Shown here one piece after another: positions 11,101 through 22,300 of a DNA stretch of 64,000 nucleotides (position 1 is its first letter; each line of letters begins with the position of its first letter). The position numbers were made by a program, and so were the translations under genes. The stretch comes from Mesaphorura yosii. Its lineage: Eukaryota; Arthropoda; Collembola; Poduromorpha; Tullbergiidae. The notes below the pieces were generated by a model. It worked only from the letters and a program-made list of their open reading frames with translations, was not told the origin of the DNA and did no database searches. The DNA lies in contig WIXG01000363.1 of assembly GCA_009869945.1 (NCBI GenBank), positions 1 through 64,000 on the forward strand, given 5' to 3'.

Positions 11101-12008
11101 CTTCTCGGATGTTGGGACATTGTGACCTGACCTTCACTTTTAACAGCCAGCCTGACGAAGGCGCCCTTCTCGCCGAGATCGAGAAACTCCGCGAGCAGTT
11201 TTACAAGGTCAGCGACGAACGTCGAGCGACCGAAGCAGTATTGAACAACCTCGCCGATAAGTCACAAATCCGTGAAATTCATCACGAACTCATCGCAAAA
11301 CACGAGACGGTGCCGTTGCTCGAGACGAAGGTCAAGCTGCTCGAAGAGAATCTCGCTACACGTGACTGCCTGAGCCTCGAACGCGAGCTGATTCTGAAGC
11401 AGATTGACGAAATCACTGACCAGTCGATGGATCACGCGAATTTCTTGAAGACGACGTACGCGGACGACGTGCAGGAGCTCGTGAATCTGCGTAAGGCGCT
11501 GTACCACATCGCGACGCAGATCGACGGAATGATTTGCGAGACGAGTATCGCGGCGGCGCAGGCGGACACTGCCGAGAAAATGCATCAAGCATTGTCGGAA
11601 CAAATGCTGGAGGCAGAGAGCAGATTTGAAGCTGGTCTCGCTCCAACCTCCGGAATGGAGACAGAATTCCAACGGATTCTCTGGCGAGAGGAAATGATAC
11701 GTCGAGCGAACGAACATTCAGCCGAGCTGAAGCGTACGGGCTACAAAGTGCAGCGGAAACTAAGTGGGAAGCACGGAGCCCAGATTTTCATGGAACGTTT
11801 CCGTCCCAAGCCGAAGCCTTCGTCGATCTCGAACTCGACGTCGACCAGAAAACGGGATCAGCTGCAAATGACCGTCGATTCGACTCCTACGGGCCAGAAT
11901 TTCGCGAGGAGGAACTGCCAAGCCCGAGCTGACCGGAAATTTAAGCCGTCAAAGTGGGCACGTTCCCACAGCCAAATCGGTTTGCCCTCTTCAGGCGCAC
12001 GCGCGTGA
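8175..12008 (+). CDS. CCDC146: CCDC146/MBO2-like coiled-coil axonemal protein
   Basis: Eight exons (8175-8335, 8434-8622, 8679-9059, 9132-9261, 9344-10195, 10252-10350, 10439-11061, 11147-12008) join in frame to 1,098 residues. After an acidic N-terminus of about 115 residues the protein is almost wholly coiled coil. The C-terminal third follows the CCDC146 pattern: a segment on glutamate-rich helices, CTFIEKIKAYELIILRGSVEL, then an ELEKL-type block, and a closing GLAPTSGMETEFQRILWREE stretch comparable to the human GLPPSEEIEKEW region. CCDC146 (Chlamydomonas MBO2) is a centriole- and axoneme-associated microtubule protein required for sperm flagella. Exons 1 and 2 look like duplicates. A polyadenylation signal AATAAA lies at about 12130. 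Confidence 0.7.
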
Positions 12009-12300
12009 AGTCTGCACTGGAGTTCCGTTCTGCGAGGGATTCAAAGTTTGATTGGAAAAATTGACGTCAGACACCGAAACTTCTTGAACGAACACGTATT
12101 CTACTTTTTGCACGAAAATCGTAATTCGCAATAAATCTGAGCTTTAGTAGTCAATACTTATAAAATACAGGCTTTAATTCCCAGAATTAAGAAGTCATAT
12201 GCTCATATATATTTCACTTGATGATTCAATCTCAAATTGGTTCTAAAATGAAGGTTCATGGCAAAACGAGAAATATTAACACAAAGTTGGGATTCTTTGG

Positions 12301-13060
12301 TTAGACAATTAGTTCCAATTCTCTTGCGTAATTCAACGATTGGCTGATCAGTTGAATGCTTGGCACTGATTTTTCATGCATGACTTTGAACGTGTAATTC
12401 TCCCCGTCCTTTGAGATCCAATTTCTCTGCGCAAGTAGGAATTAAAATACATTTGAAGTGTGGAAGAGAATTTTGTCGTTCGAAGGCTGTTTTGACTTAC
12501 TTTCTTAGCAAACTCTTCGAGCTCGTCGTACGATTTGAAACGCAGTTGCTCCAACGCAAACTTCTTTGGCCACCGATCGTAGGCTCGTTCCAGGGTTTCA
12601 GCAATGCCAGGTCGATAGCTGATAACAAGCTTGTCTAGAAAAAATTTGCAAATATCCGAGCTATGAATTGCTTTGTCTCCTTCAGCCTCCAGAAGCGTCA
12701 GTTTCCCATGCTCAGTTGATGGATCCAGACCGTTACTTCTCAAGGTAATTTTTCTGTCAAGTTGAAAGCAATTAGCAAACATGGGGCACAATTTGATTTA
12801 GATACCGATTAAATTGGAGTAGGAGATAGTGGAACTGGATACCTGCGTACAGCATTAAAGCGACCATCTTCGAGACTCTCTGCAATCTTTATTGTTTTGT
12901 AAAGAATCGGATTTCTATGCTGAATGATCCTGACTTGGTCGGCAAAATTAAAGCCAGTTCCATGTGGAAACCTGCCACTCGATTCTCCGTCAGCAGGCAC
13001 AAGAGTTTCGTGCAGTAGAGTTCGAACTTATGGGGTGATTCTGATTCACCGATCATTTGT
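12301..13060 (-). pseudogene. PSMD8: C-terminal half of proteasome subunit Rpn12/PSMD8 (frame-broken)
   Basis: Exons read leftward: 12844-13060, 12501-12753 and 12301-12426, with good splice sites and matching phases. The translation contains LYCTKLLCLLTENRV-FHMEL, then in another frame SLEDGRFNAVRR, and a long in-frame remainder ending NYARELELIV, the typical Rpn12 C-terminus (LAKQVIEYARQLEMIV in human). Rpn12 is a non-ATPase lid subunit of the 26S proteasome regulatory particle. The first exon has a one-base frame conflict around 12935-12955, and nothing encoding the first 120-130 residues lies upstream up to the receptor gene at 13.7 kb. A splice acceptor in the correct phase sits at 13061. 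The missing N-terminal half is at 32283-32736 on the opposite strand. Confidence 0.7.
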
Positions 13061-13690
13061 CTGAAATCGGGCAGAATTTATTTCATTTTCTATTCGAGTG
13101 CAATGTGAATGAGATATAACAGATAACCTTGCTAATTATTCATACGATGTGGTTGTAGATGGCGTGGACCGAGAAGACTTTTTGACTTTATTGAATTTTG
13201 ATGATATTGATGTGTACATGGAACTGTCAGATTAAGTAATTAGGATAAGAACGAACTCTACGGTATACGGTGTATGTTTTTCATTCATTATATTCTATGG
13301 GTTTTTCCTGAAGGAATTAATAAATTCACTCATTCACTACTACCGTTTCGGTGACCTGCTCACCTGTGAGATAATGTGGATGATGATTAGCATTGGATCC
13401 GGCTTCGAAAGGCAATTTTCGAAATGTCGGTCCTGGGCAGTCGAATGATGGCAATAAACTGTCATTAGACTCGTCTTTAACTGAAAAGTATTCTGACTGC
13501 ACACTTTTAATGACGAAAAGCAGGATAACTTACGACAAGTTAAATTGAGTACAGACAGAGAGGAGTAAAATTGTGAAGACTGAGAAAAAGAATTTGAGGC
13601 AGAGCAATTGAAAGGACGAGAAAAACAAACACAGGCAATTTCGCTCTGCATGCACGCCAATAACAGAAATAACAAACGACAAATTACAAC
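13061..13690. other. Spacer containing the proposed left inversion breakpoint
   Basis: Begins with what should be the intron upstream of the Rpn12 C-terminal half. It also holds an unexplained coding-like stretch on the plus strand (13123-13235). No complete gene is seen. Confidence 0.45.
13123..13235 (+). other. Orphan exon-like open frame
   Basis: After a possible acceptor (TATAACAG) the plus strand stays open for 36 codons to a TAA. The reading is acidic and hydrophobic, with YDVVVDGVDREDFL and NFDDIDVYMELSD. It looks more protein-like than the surrounding DNA, but no partner exon or family was recognised. It could be a terminal exon or a transposon remnant. Confidence 0.2.
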
Positions 13691-15775
13691 TTAAACTTGT
13701 CCCACGGCTACTACTACTAACTTTCGTGCTTGCGCCTCCAAAACCTCAATGAAAAGGACCAGAGTACAGACGCTAACACAGCTGGCAAAAACCAAAAGTG
13801 GAATGCGAAACAAATTTATATTCATTGGAGTGGGAGCAGCTGGATGTGGCGGGAGATTCAAAATAACAGCATCAGATGGGATAAGTTTGCTGGATTCAGT
13901 CAGGTTCCACGACACTAGGATGCCATTCCAAAAAATCTCCTCAGCCATTTGTTCTACCTGGAGCCATGTGCTCCAGATTCCAGATTCCTTGATCACACTT
14001 ATCAATGGGGAAACCAATTTGTGCATAACCTCAACTCCAACGGCCCAAATATGAATGAATACAAACGGGCTTGCGTCACCACTGTGTACAATTAGTTTCT
14101 CTCCAGCTAAGCCTCCTTTGATTGCAAGAAAAGTGTGGCGTGCAGTATACCCTTCAAGTAATGCAAAATTTTGCGGAATAGTTCGTGGTCCACTAGCTGT
14201 ATTAAGTGGTTTTTCCTCACGAATGTCCTTCAGAAGTTTGAAGTAGAAGGGTAAGAGCGAGGTAGTTTCCCCGACATCTACCTTTATGTAGACTGTGTTG
14301 TTGATCAAGACTTGACATGCATCGCAAGGGAAGTTGGGTGGTAGGTGAAGAGGTGTAACAACTTTACCTATTGCGCCTGTACTCTCGTTGAGGGCTTTAC
14401 TCTGAGATGTTGAAAAGATCGGATAAGCACTTTCCGCAAGCTGCTGTAGAGATTCGGGAACAGGTGGAATGACTTGCCTGGCCATGAGAGCGGTAAGAAG
14501 TCCCGCATAACCATTGGAGATTATAATGGTTCCTAGGGACCAGATCCCCAGCAGGAATGTAAATTGCACCCTCATTTTCCCGTGACCGACAAACCCCTGG
14601 CCAACCAATGTCCCAAATAGCCTCAGGACACATGTTTGCATTATATCCCATGGAGACGTGATCCAAACCGACTTGAGCAAGTAATATGAAACAGTCAGCC
14701 CCAGGATCGACAAGAATGTGCAAACCCACGTGGGTGTGTCCATCGATGTCAGCAGTGCATCGATATTCATTTGCAGTATGTACTTGACATCCAAAACAAT
14801 CATATACTGACAGGGGTAGATGGCAATGGTAAGCGCATGCGCTCTTCCTCGCCCAATAAGACCCACGTTAGATTCACTCAAAAGAATACTGAGTGACAAC
14901 GATGAAAGATGATATGCCGGCTCTGTAGCATTCCCCTGAACGTATGACACGTTGAGTTGTCTCGCAATTTCAAGTGACAGGCAATCTTGAGCCCCAATTT
15001 CAGCCAACCGTCCGCGCCCAGAGAATACAATATTGGCGCATGTGAGCCGCCGGCGAGACATTTCCATAGTGCCAGGTGATAATAGTGTATCCCGAAGTTT
15101 CTTCTCCTTCCTCTTGTACAGTCGTACCCAAAGCCTATTCAACTCCTCGATGCTGCCAGACTGCCAGAATTGCGGGGAAAGGACATGGGGCGTGGCTGCC
15201 TGGTGCCAATCACCGTTGGAGGGTACCACCAAGCTGACCTCCACATCGCTGCTGCTGTTGTTGAGACGAGCTATCAGTAAAGTAACTCCGCGGTATTCAG
15301 GGAATCCATGCATAGCCCTGCTCAGTTTGAAGAGGACTGCTTCGACCTCTTTCATTTCTTCAAGCACAACAATAGAGTAGTGAGACCAGTGTCCATTCCT
15401 CTTTAGAACAACTTCGTAAGCCCACATTGCTTTGTATAGACTAACTTGAACAAAAATGACTTCAACCTTTCCATCCATGAACCTGAGCTTGTTTCCAAAT
15501 TGATTCCCGGAGTAATTCGTTTCTGCAATTGATAAAACGACGGGGACTCCAACGCTTTGCACATGCATCGAATAATGGGCAATGTCCAAAGTAGTGGATT
15601 CCGCAAACAAGGTGACCACAGAGCGGTTGAATTTGTGAGTGAGAAGAGCTTCCAATTGCTTCTGGATGAAAAGGAAACCTCCTCCGCTAGGATCGATTGC
15701 TATAGAAAGTATGCAAAGAGTGCACAACCAAAGGCGTAAGGAAAACTGTGGTGATCTCAATATTGCCATTGTCAC
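13691..15775 (-). CDS. Divergent ionotropic receptor (IR), single exon
   Basis: A single uninterrupted frame gives 694 residues. It has a signal peptide (about 1-30), a divergent extracellular ligand-binding part, TM1 at about 350-368 (VCTFLSILGLTVSYYLL), a re-entrant pore-loop segment at about 374-394 (SPWDIMQTCVLRLFGTLVGQ), TM2 at about 404-431 (FTFLLGIWSLGTIIISNGY), a second ligand-binding lobe, and TM3 near 655-677. This is the architecture of variant ionotropic glutamate receptors, which in protostomes act as chemosensory, humidity or temperature channels in sensory dendrites. Absence of introns is common among lineage-expanded divergent IRs. Several N-glycosylation sites (NRS, NNS, NVS, NAT) fit an ectodomain. 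Ligand unknown. Confidence 0.8.
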   Translation of the reverse strand: MTMAILRSPQFSLRLWLCTLCILSIAIDPSGGGFLFIQKQLEALLTHKFNRSVVTLFAESTTLDIAHYSMHVQSVGVPVVLSIAETNYSGNQFGNKLRFMDGKVEVIFVQVSLYKAMWAYEVVLKRNGHWSHYSIVVLEEMKEVEAVLFKLSRAMHGFPEYRGVTLLIARLNNSSSDVEVSLVVPSNGDWHQAATPHVLSPQFWQSGSIEELNRLWVRLYKRKEKKLRDTLLSPGTMEMSRRRLTCANIVFSGRGRLAEIGAQDCLSLEIARQLNVSYVQGNATEPAYHLSSLSLSILLSESNVGLIGRGRAHALTIAIYPCQYMIVLDVKYILQMNIDALLTSMDTPTWVCTFLSILGLTVSYYLLKSVWITSPWDIMQTCVLRLFGTLVGQGFVGHGKMRVQFTFLLGIWSLGTIIISNGYAGLLTALMARQVIPPVPESLQQLAESAYPIFSTSQSKALNESTGAIGKVVTPLHLPPNFPCDACQVLINNTVYIKVDVGETTSLLPFYFKLLKDIREEKPLNTASGPRTIPQNFALLEGYTARHTFLAIKGGLAGEKLIVHSGDASPFVFIHIWAVGVEVMHKLVSPLISVIKESGIWSTWLQVEQMAEEIFWNGILVSWNLTESSKLIPSDAVILNLPPHPAAPTPMNINLFRIPLLVFASCVSVCTLVLFIEVLEAQARKLVVVAVGQV

Positions 15776-16400
15776 CCCGGGTCTTATTTGGTTAACTCGG
15801 GAACCTTTGCGCTAGAATTCCAATTCCAGGCAAGTAATTTGCGCATCAGATTGCATCTTTAAACAAAATTCATAAATTTTTTATCAAGACTTTACTTTGC
15901 GTGCTTAGTTTATGATTATCTATTCAAATCAATTGAGATTTTGGATTGCCTTTTGCTCTCCCCACTTGTTTTGAAAACCGGGCAATACATTGAGTAAACA
16001 ACAATTCAATTTAGTCAGGAACTTGAACCGTATTTAGGATTATGAATAAAAAATTAATGAACATTTTATTTACAATGCATGCGAGAAGGAGAGTCGCCAA
16101 TCTCCAGCCTCAGGGGAAGCTGTAGGACAAGGAAGGTTTTTAGTGTTCTGGAAAAATATCGACCCACCTCAGAAATCCGCCTGTGACAAGAAGCCTTCTA
16201 TTCGGGCCGTACGATTTTCAGTTCTTGACACAAAATTAATCTCATGTACTAAGACATCTGTCCGCAATTATATTAAAGCACTTGTTGGCAATTAATTAAT
16301 GAACCGCCCAACTTGGAATTTCCACCTTTAATCAACGTGATAAATGTAATTACATGCATTTCACAGTATTTCTTTACATGCGTAACTTTGGGTGCAGGTA
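15776..16400. other. Intergenic spacer
   Basis: AT-rich flank upstream of the one-exon IR. No gene seen. Confidence 0.5.
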
Positions 16401-17160
16401 AAATTCGTAAGATTTAGCGGTCTTACACCTTCACGCTTGCCTACCCCGCCGTTCAAAGGTCCTGCGACCAGAACCAAACCAATCTTCCCCGCCCAGATGT
16501 TGGCTACAAAGGGGGTTGGTGACACAGCTGAGTATATAATCTGCATGGAGGTCAAGCTTCTCGAGAATGAAGGGCATCCGCAGTTGTTTACCTTCTGCAC
16601 ATGCGAATCGAAGGAAAGAATCTTTGAGGGGTACTCCCGGTACTCGACTGCAAAGACGGGATGGGACGACCGGCACTGACGTAAGGGGAAAGTTCGTCGC
16701 ACTCGTTCAGGATGTGACACTTCTCAACAATTGCCAAGTCCGCTACGGAAAGCAGGTCCCCTGTCAAGTCGACCGCGCTCTCTCACCAAAGGAAGACCTT
16801 TTCCCTATGGAACTGTTTTTTTATTTCCTACTTTTCAGAGGTCATTAATGACAGCCATGAGGTTTTAATGTTAACTGTGGCAGGACTGCCTTCATCAGTA
16901 CTGCCCGAGCATACGGCAACAATGGAAACTGGAAACAATGGGGCCACGCTTTGCCCGACCCCAAATCATGTGCATTTCTCTCCGATTGACGTCAATGAGC
17001 GATGGCGATGGCATTGTCGCTGTGGGTAAACAGTCGACTTCCCGCATCAGTCCAGTAAGAAAATCGCCCGACTGGCTCAAAACACGAGCAGATCGTAAAA
17101 TCAGTTCGAAGAGGAGCAAAGCAAATCCCTGGACAAAGTCCCAAAGGTAAACTGAAACCC
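16400..17160 (-). pseudogene. Possible ionotropic-receptor relic
   Basis: On the minus strand, after an acceptor-like TTTCAG near 17150, a frame reads LWDFVQGFALLLFE followed by RVLSQSGDFLTGLM. This resembles the pore loop of the neighbouring IR (PWDIMQTCVLRLFGTLVGQG). Farther along, in another frame, comes an acidic stretch (VDLTGDLLSVADLAIVEKC). Stops and frame changes break it up. The resemblance is short, and this could be chance coding-like DNA. Confidence 0.25.
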
Positions 17161-17715
17161 GAAACGGGCACTTTTAATTATTCTTGCCAAGGATGACGCA
17201 AATCGACGACGATAGCGACAGAGGACAGCCAACGATTGGCTTCTGTACAAAGAACCTTGACAGAGCAAATCAAAGCAAGGCCAAATGAATGCCTAGCAAT
17301 TCAATTTGGCTGTGTAAACTTTGGATTCTTGGATTCAATTTCAATAAAACTTCTACAAGCACGGAGTCCGAGTCAGAAGCAAGCAAGCAGGGAAAATCGT
17401 AAACTTGAGCTGAGGCTAAAATGATTAAAATACGAACTTTAGGACAGTAAAACCGAATAACAAAAGCCGTGCGAGGATTCAGAAGGGTGATGAGGATGTG
17501 ATTAATTTATCATATCCCTGATGCTGCTGCTGGAAACTGGATGTTGATGAGATGAAATTAGACTTGGACACTGCTACTGCTACTGCTACATACAAAACAA
17601 GGTGCTTTGAAGCTCAGAGTGATCAGTGTCTGGAGTCAATCAGACAAGAAATGAGTGCAGCATTTGAGTGCTACTGATAAACCTCAAAACAGAGAAAGCT
17701 GATAACTAATTCGCC
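17161..17715. other. Intergenic spacer
   Basis: Holds the 5' flank of the plus-strand membrane-protein gene. A short run of CTACTG units lies near 17571-17590. No gene seen. Confidence 0.5.
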
Positions 17716-18709
17716 ATGGTCATTTGCCGAATTGGTAATTTGAGTAACTGCGACTGCATTTGCAATGGTTCCGAATCTGGAGCCCGACTCCGGTTTAAAA
17801 CTCTGTTGCTTCTTTGCATTGGCAACGGATTGATACTCGCTTTGGTTCCGATTGTGTCCGCGCAGTCTTCCGGTTCCGCCATCAACGCGGCAGAAACCAC
17901 GCCGGCACCGAAGCCGAAGCCTACCCACCCGATGATCACGTTAGACCAACTTGGGCTTGGGCTCTCGTTTCCTGCACCGAATCCATCCCCACGCCCGAAG
18001 CCGAAGTCGAACACGACGACTTTACCCAAGATCAAGGTGGTACGGTTCCCCTTTCTCGAAGACCCAAATTGGAACTTTGGGCACAAGAAGCTAGAGTACG
18101 GGGAGGACACACTCGAGATGACGCTTCGGGCGAAAATCGCCGAGGTCACCATCCCGATGGCTCTCATCGGCATATTTGTCTCGTTCACTGGATTCTTCAT
18201 CTGTCTCACCTGCCCAATGCGCCTCCTGAGAAAATGGAGAGCAAGACAGCTGCGAAAGGGTTACCAACGCAAACGTAAGTTGCTGGCTATGCTAGAATTG
18301 CCTTAATCGTCAAGTCACAAAGTCACATTGCAATTAAACACTGAGCATTGGCTTGAATGCAGCGCTCATAATCCGAGTCGCCCCAAATCCGCCGACGCTT
18401 CAGCAGTCGCAGCCGGTGACGAAGACTTCTCTCGCGACGAGCACGAATGCGAAAACAAATGAGATGGTTGTCGAAATGGAACAGGCGAAAGGAAGCGAGC
18501 GTGCTGATGGCTATGGTAGTAATCAGGAAATGGAAGTAGTTTACGAAACGAAGGACGGCGAGCAGTTTGAGGAGGTTGAGCTGGAAGACATGAGCTACAA
18601 GACCGCTTCGACTATCAGCTTGGCCGTCGGTGAAGGTGCAGGCGAGGGCGACGCCGAAGGTGAAGGCGAAGAGCCGGCGCAAAGCAAGGGCACTGCAACT
18701 GGTGGCTGA
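17716..18709 (+). CDS. Type I single-pass membrane protein, family unknown
   Basis: Exons 17716-18274 and 18363-18709 join in phase to 301 residues. The N-terminus has a hydrophobic signal or anchor (about 30-50: TLLLLCIGNGLILALVPIV) ending in VSAQ. Then follow a Pro/Lys-rich extracellular part with repeated PKPK motifs, a transmembrane helix at about 145-170 (VTIPMALIGIFVSFTGFFIC) with a Cys pair CLTCP at its inner face, and a basic stop-transfer segment. The cytosolic tail is acidic and Gly/Glu-rich (GEGAGEGDAEGEGEEP). The second exon begins just after the basic segment. I do not recognise the family. AATAAA at 18899-18904 is a likely polyadenylation signal. A second gene with similar layout lies at 31103-32027. 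Confidence 0.65.
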
Positions 18710-19348
18710 GAAATATTGGAGTCGGTCCCTCTGACCGAGAAGGGCAAGGACGAGGACGTTAAAACTCAGATCTTGCTTTTCACTCTTTCAGATGCTGCGC
18801 AAGTTTAACTTGGGAATTGAGAGTTTGACTTGCGTCTTGAAACAAACACTTTTGGGTGCTGTTCGTTGTTTTTCTGTGGAATTTTCGAGTTCCAGAAGAA
18901 TAAACCCCAATTTTGTGTCGTGCAAGTCATAAATTAAAAATTAACGTGCGCGCGCACATACAAATCTTACTTGAAATGAGTACATTAAGGTTTTATTGAA
19001 TCTGTACCTCGTTGTAGTAAATTCTCGCGATTAGCGGCGCGACGAATACAAATTACTTTAAATTAAAGCACACTGACTTACGCTAATTCTAAAATCTTAA
19101 ATATAAGAGAATTATTAAACACCCGCATTTAAATTAGTATTTTAAAATTAATTGAGACACGCTTGGACTATTTAATTAGTATTTGGCAGTGAACCTGCAT
19201 GAAGAGAGAACCTTTTATTAACTTACCGAACTACACAAATAACAGAATTGCGGCTTTAATTAATTATACTACAAACTACGGAGACTGCCTTGCCGGTACA
19301 AACATACTGCTTGCCTTAACTTTCAGTTTGTTCATATTTTTCTTTTGC
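18710..19348. other. Convergent 3' region
   Basis: Lies between the 3' end of the plus-strand membrane protein and the 3' end of the minus-strand ATRX gene. It is AT-rich, contains 3' UTRs, and shows no gene. Confidence 0.55.
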
Positions 19349-22300
19349 TTATTCATCGATTTCTACGACTTGCACCGGTCCTGGAGGGACGTACGGCCTT
19401 GGAATCGAAGCAACCGAAGATCGTGGACCTTGACTCATCGGAGTGTTGCCGTTCAAAAATGCTGCTGCAAAAGTCGATTGGGCTGGTAATTGAGCGACAA
19501 AGGAGGCGCCTGGAGATGGAAGTCGTTGACGGTTGGCGACAAAATTCGCGACAACCTGCTGCATATTCGTATTCGCGGCTGCAACACCGGGATACGGTCG
19601 AGCGATTCTTGGCGGAAGTAGCGCGTTGGCGAGTTCTTGGGTCATTGGAGTGCTGCCAGCACCAAGGTACATTATGTCTCCTTTATTCAGAGTGCCCTTG
19701 TACGTTTTTCGCAGTTTGTCGATGTATTCCGTGCAGTAATTGATGGCCTCTGCCCTCTCTTGCATAGATGCGCCCAGAACGTACCCAATCATGACCGGGT
19801 ACTTGAGTATCAAATTGCGCAGAATTGTTGAAATGTCCCGAACTGTGATGACCAGCGAAGACATGGGAGCAGTTGGGTGGATGTCGTGAAGGCGTTGCAT
19901 TGTGTACAACGACCAATCTTTCGTTCCCAACCCGAATGCGGCCGGGTTGGATTCGTACACATGCTTGAAATCGAGGAGAGCAAAATTATTTTGGTTGGCC
20001 ATTCGAGTTCCTTCGTTGTTGAACTCATCCCACGCTAACTTCTTTGCATCTTCCGACAGCTCTTCTTCCTGTTTGTTTTCCAGCAGTGAGTCATGCTCCA
20101 AGTACGAGAAGACCCAGTCTTTGTGCGTCTGAAGGAGACCGGCCAGCAGTTTGTCTTTCGGGACGATTGGGGTTGGGCGCTCGGTTGGATCGTCCCGATC
20201 GAAGTGATACATTTTCTGCAGATCATCGTAATGGTAATGACGCTCGATTTGCTGTTCGTCTACTACACGGCAGGACAGCGAGAGCTTGACGACCTGACGA
20301 TTATAAATCTTTTCCTCCATCGTGCCACGCGCGAGCAGCCGATAAATGTAGCTCGGTTTTGACTGCCCAAATCGGTAGACGCGGAAGATCGCCTGAAGAT
20401 CCTGAGACGGGTTCCATGAAGCATCGAAAATCACCACTCGATTGGCTCCGTATAAATTGATGCCAAGTCCACCTGCTCGAATGCTGATAAGGAACAACTT
20501 TGCTCTAAAATACAGAAAGCAGAAATGTATGTCATCTGAAGAAGCAAGGGTTGGCAATTAAATATGAATTTACGAATCTTTAAAATCTTACTTATTAAGA
20601 TTTTGATTGAATTTGTCGCATTGATCCTGACGGCTACTCGTCTTTGTGTTGCCATCAATTCTAAAGTAATCGATTTGCGGACGATAGCGCCCTTCCGAGC
20701 TTCGGCCTCCACTCAAATTCAGCAACTCATCGGTGGCGTTGGCCTTGGCAGCGTTCTGTGCTTCTTCGTCCAGCTCCGAGAGGAACTCTTCAATCAAGTC
20801 CAGAGTTGTCAAGTATTGACTGAAGATGAGAACTTTGTCGCCCACACTTTCGGCGACTCGTAGAATTTCCACGAGCACTCGCAACTTGCCACTCAACTCA
20901 ATCTTTCTCATTTCCTCGTCGTTATCAAAGAATTGTTTGTACCATGTAGCGCTGTTTTTGCCATCATTTGGCTGCTCAACAACTGTAAGCTCATCGTCGT
21001 CGTCTTTGGCTGCGCTGCGTGTCTTGACTTTCTTCTTCGCTGACTTGGACTTCTTCTGTTTGGTACTAGCATCTGTGTCGCTCCCACTGGGGCTGGATGT
21101 CTCTTCAGTCGAGGTTGTTCCGTCGTCACAAATGAAATCCTTCAGAGAACCTTCCTCGTCACTCTCTTCTCGGTCCATTTGAGCTCGGCTCTTGTACGTG
21201 AGTGCGATGGGGTGTGTGCAAATTTTGTTCAAGACTGTGTAATCTGAAAAGAGTTTAGTCGACGAGAAGCCTTCTCGGCCTTGATTTGACAGATTCTTCA
21301 TGTAATAGTCGTACAAGTCCTTCTGCTTGTCTGTGAGATTGACGATGATAGCATACTCAAACTTTGGGGGCAAAAAAGGAGTGAGCACAGTATAGTCCAG
21401 ACGCTGCACGCAGCCTTCCAGTAGTTTGTGGAGGACGTGAGCTCGTTTCTTCATGAGGACGACGTCGTGCGGTTGCGAGTCCTTGTGCTGGCCGTTGAGA
21501 ATTGGATTCACGAATCGATTTCTGAATTCTTTGATGTCTCCAAGCAGACTCGGCTTCACAAAGGACATCATAGTGTGGTATTCGTTCAAGTTATTCTGCA
21601 AGGGCGTGCCTGTTAAAACGATCCTGCGCTTTGTTTTAATTCTGTTGACCGCTTTTGAGATTTGAGACGACGCATTTTTCAGAAGGTGGCCTTCATCACA
21701 AATTACGAGATTTGGGCCGGGATCCACCAACGTTTCTTTGATGATGTCGAGGAATCGGCTCTGAAGACGAAGTTTTCCTTTCTTCTGGTCGCTGTTGATC
21801 AGAGCACGGAAGCCTTCGTAGTGCAGAATGCCCGCACCGCCGTGCTTGTGCCATGCTTGCAGACTTTTGTAGCGGTCGTTTCCTTTCTCTTCCCATAGGC
21901 GATGAAGATTAATTCGGCCGTCTGCATTTCTTGTCCACTTGCGGAATTCGGTATACCAATTTTCAACAGTGTTCAGTGGGCAAATGATGAGCACAGTTCT
22001 GACTCCAGTTTGCTTGTGGTTCACAAGAGTGTGGACGAACGCGACGCTCTATTTCAAGTAGGCAATGTTTAGTTAGTTACGAATACGAAATTAACATTGT
22101 TTGCTGTTTGGCAAGGAGTTTAGGAGTTTCTTACCTGCAGTGTTTTTCCGAGCCCCATGCAATGCGCCAGAATGCAGCCACCTTCCTTCTTTGAGTCAAG
22201 CGTCTCAAAACACGCGTTCCACATGAATTGGATTCCTGTGGCCTGGTGAGGTTTTAATTGAGAAACGATGTGTGAGTCCACTGAGACAAGAGCCTCCTTG

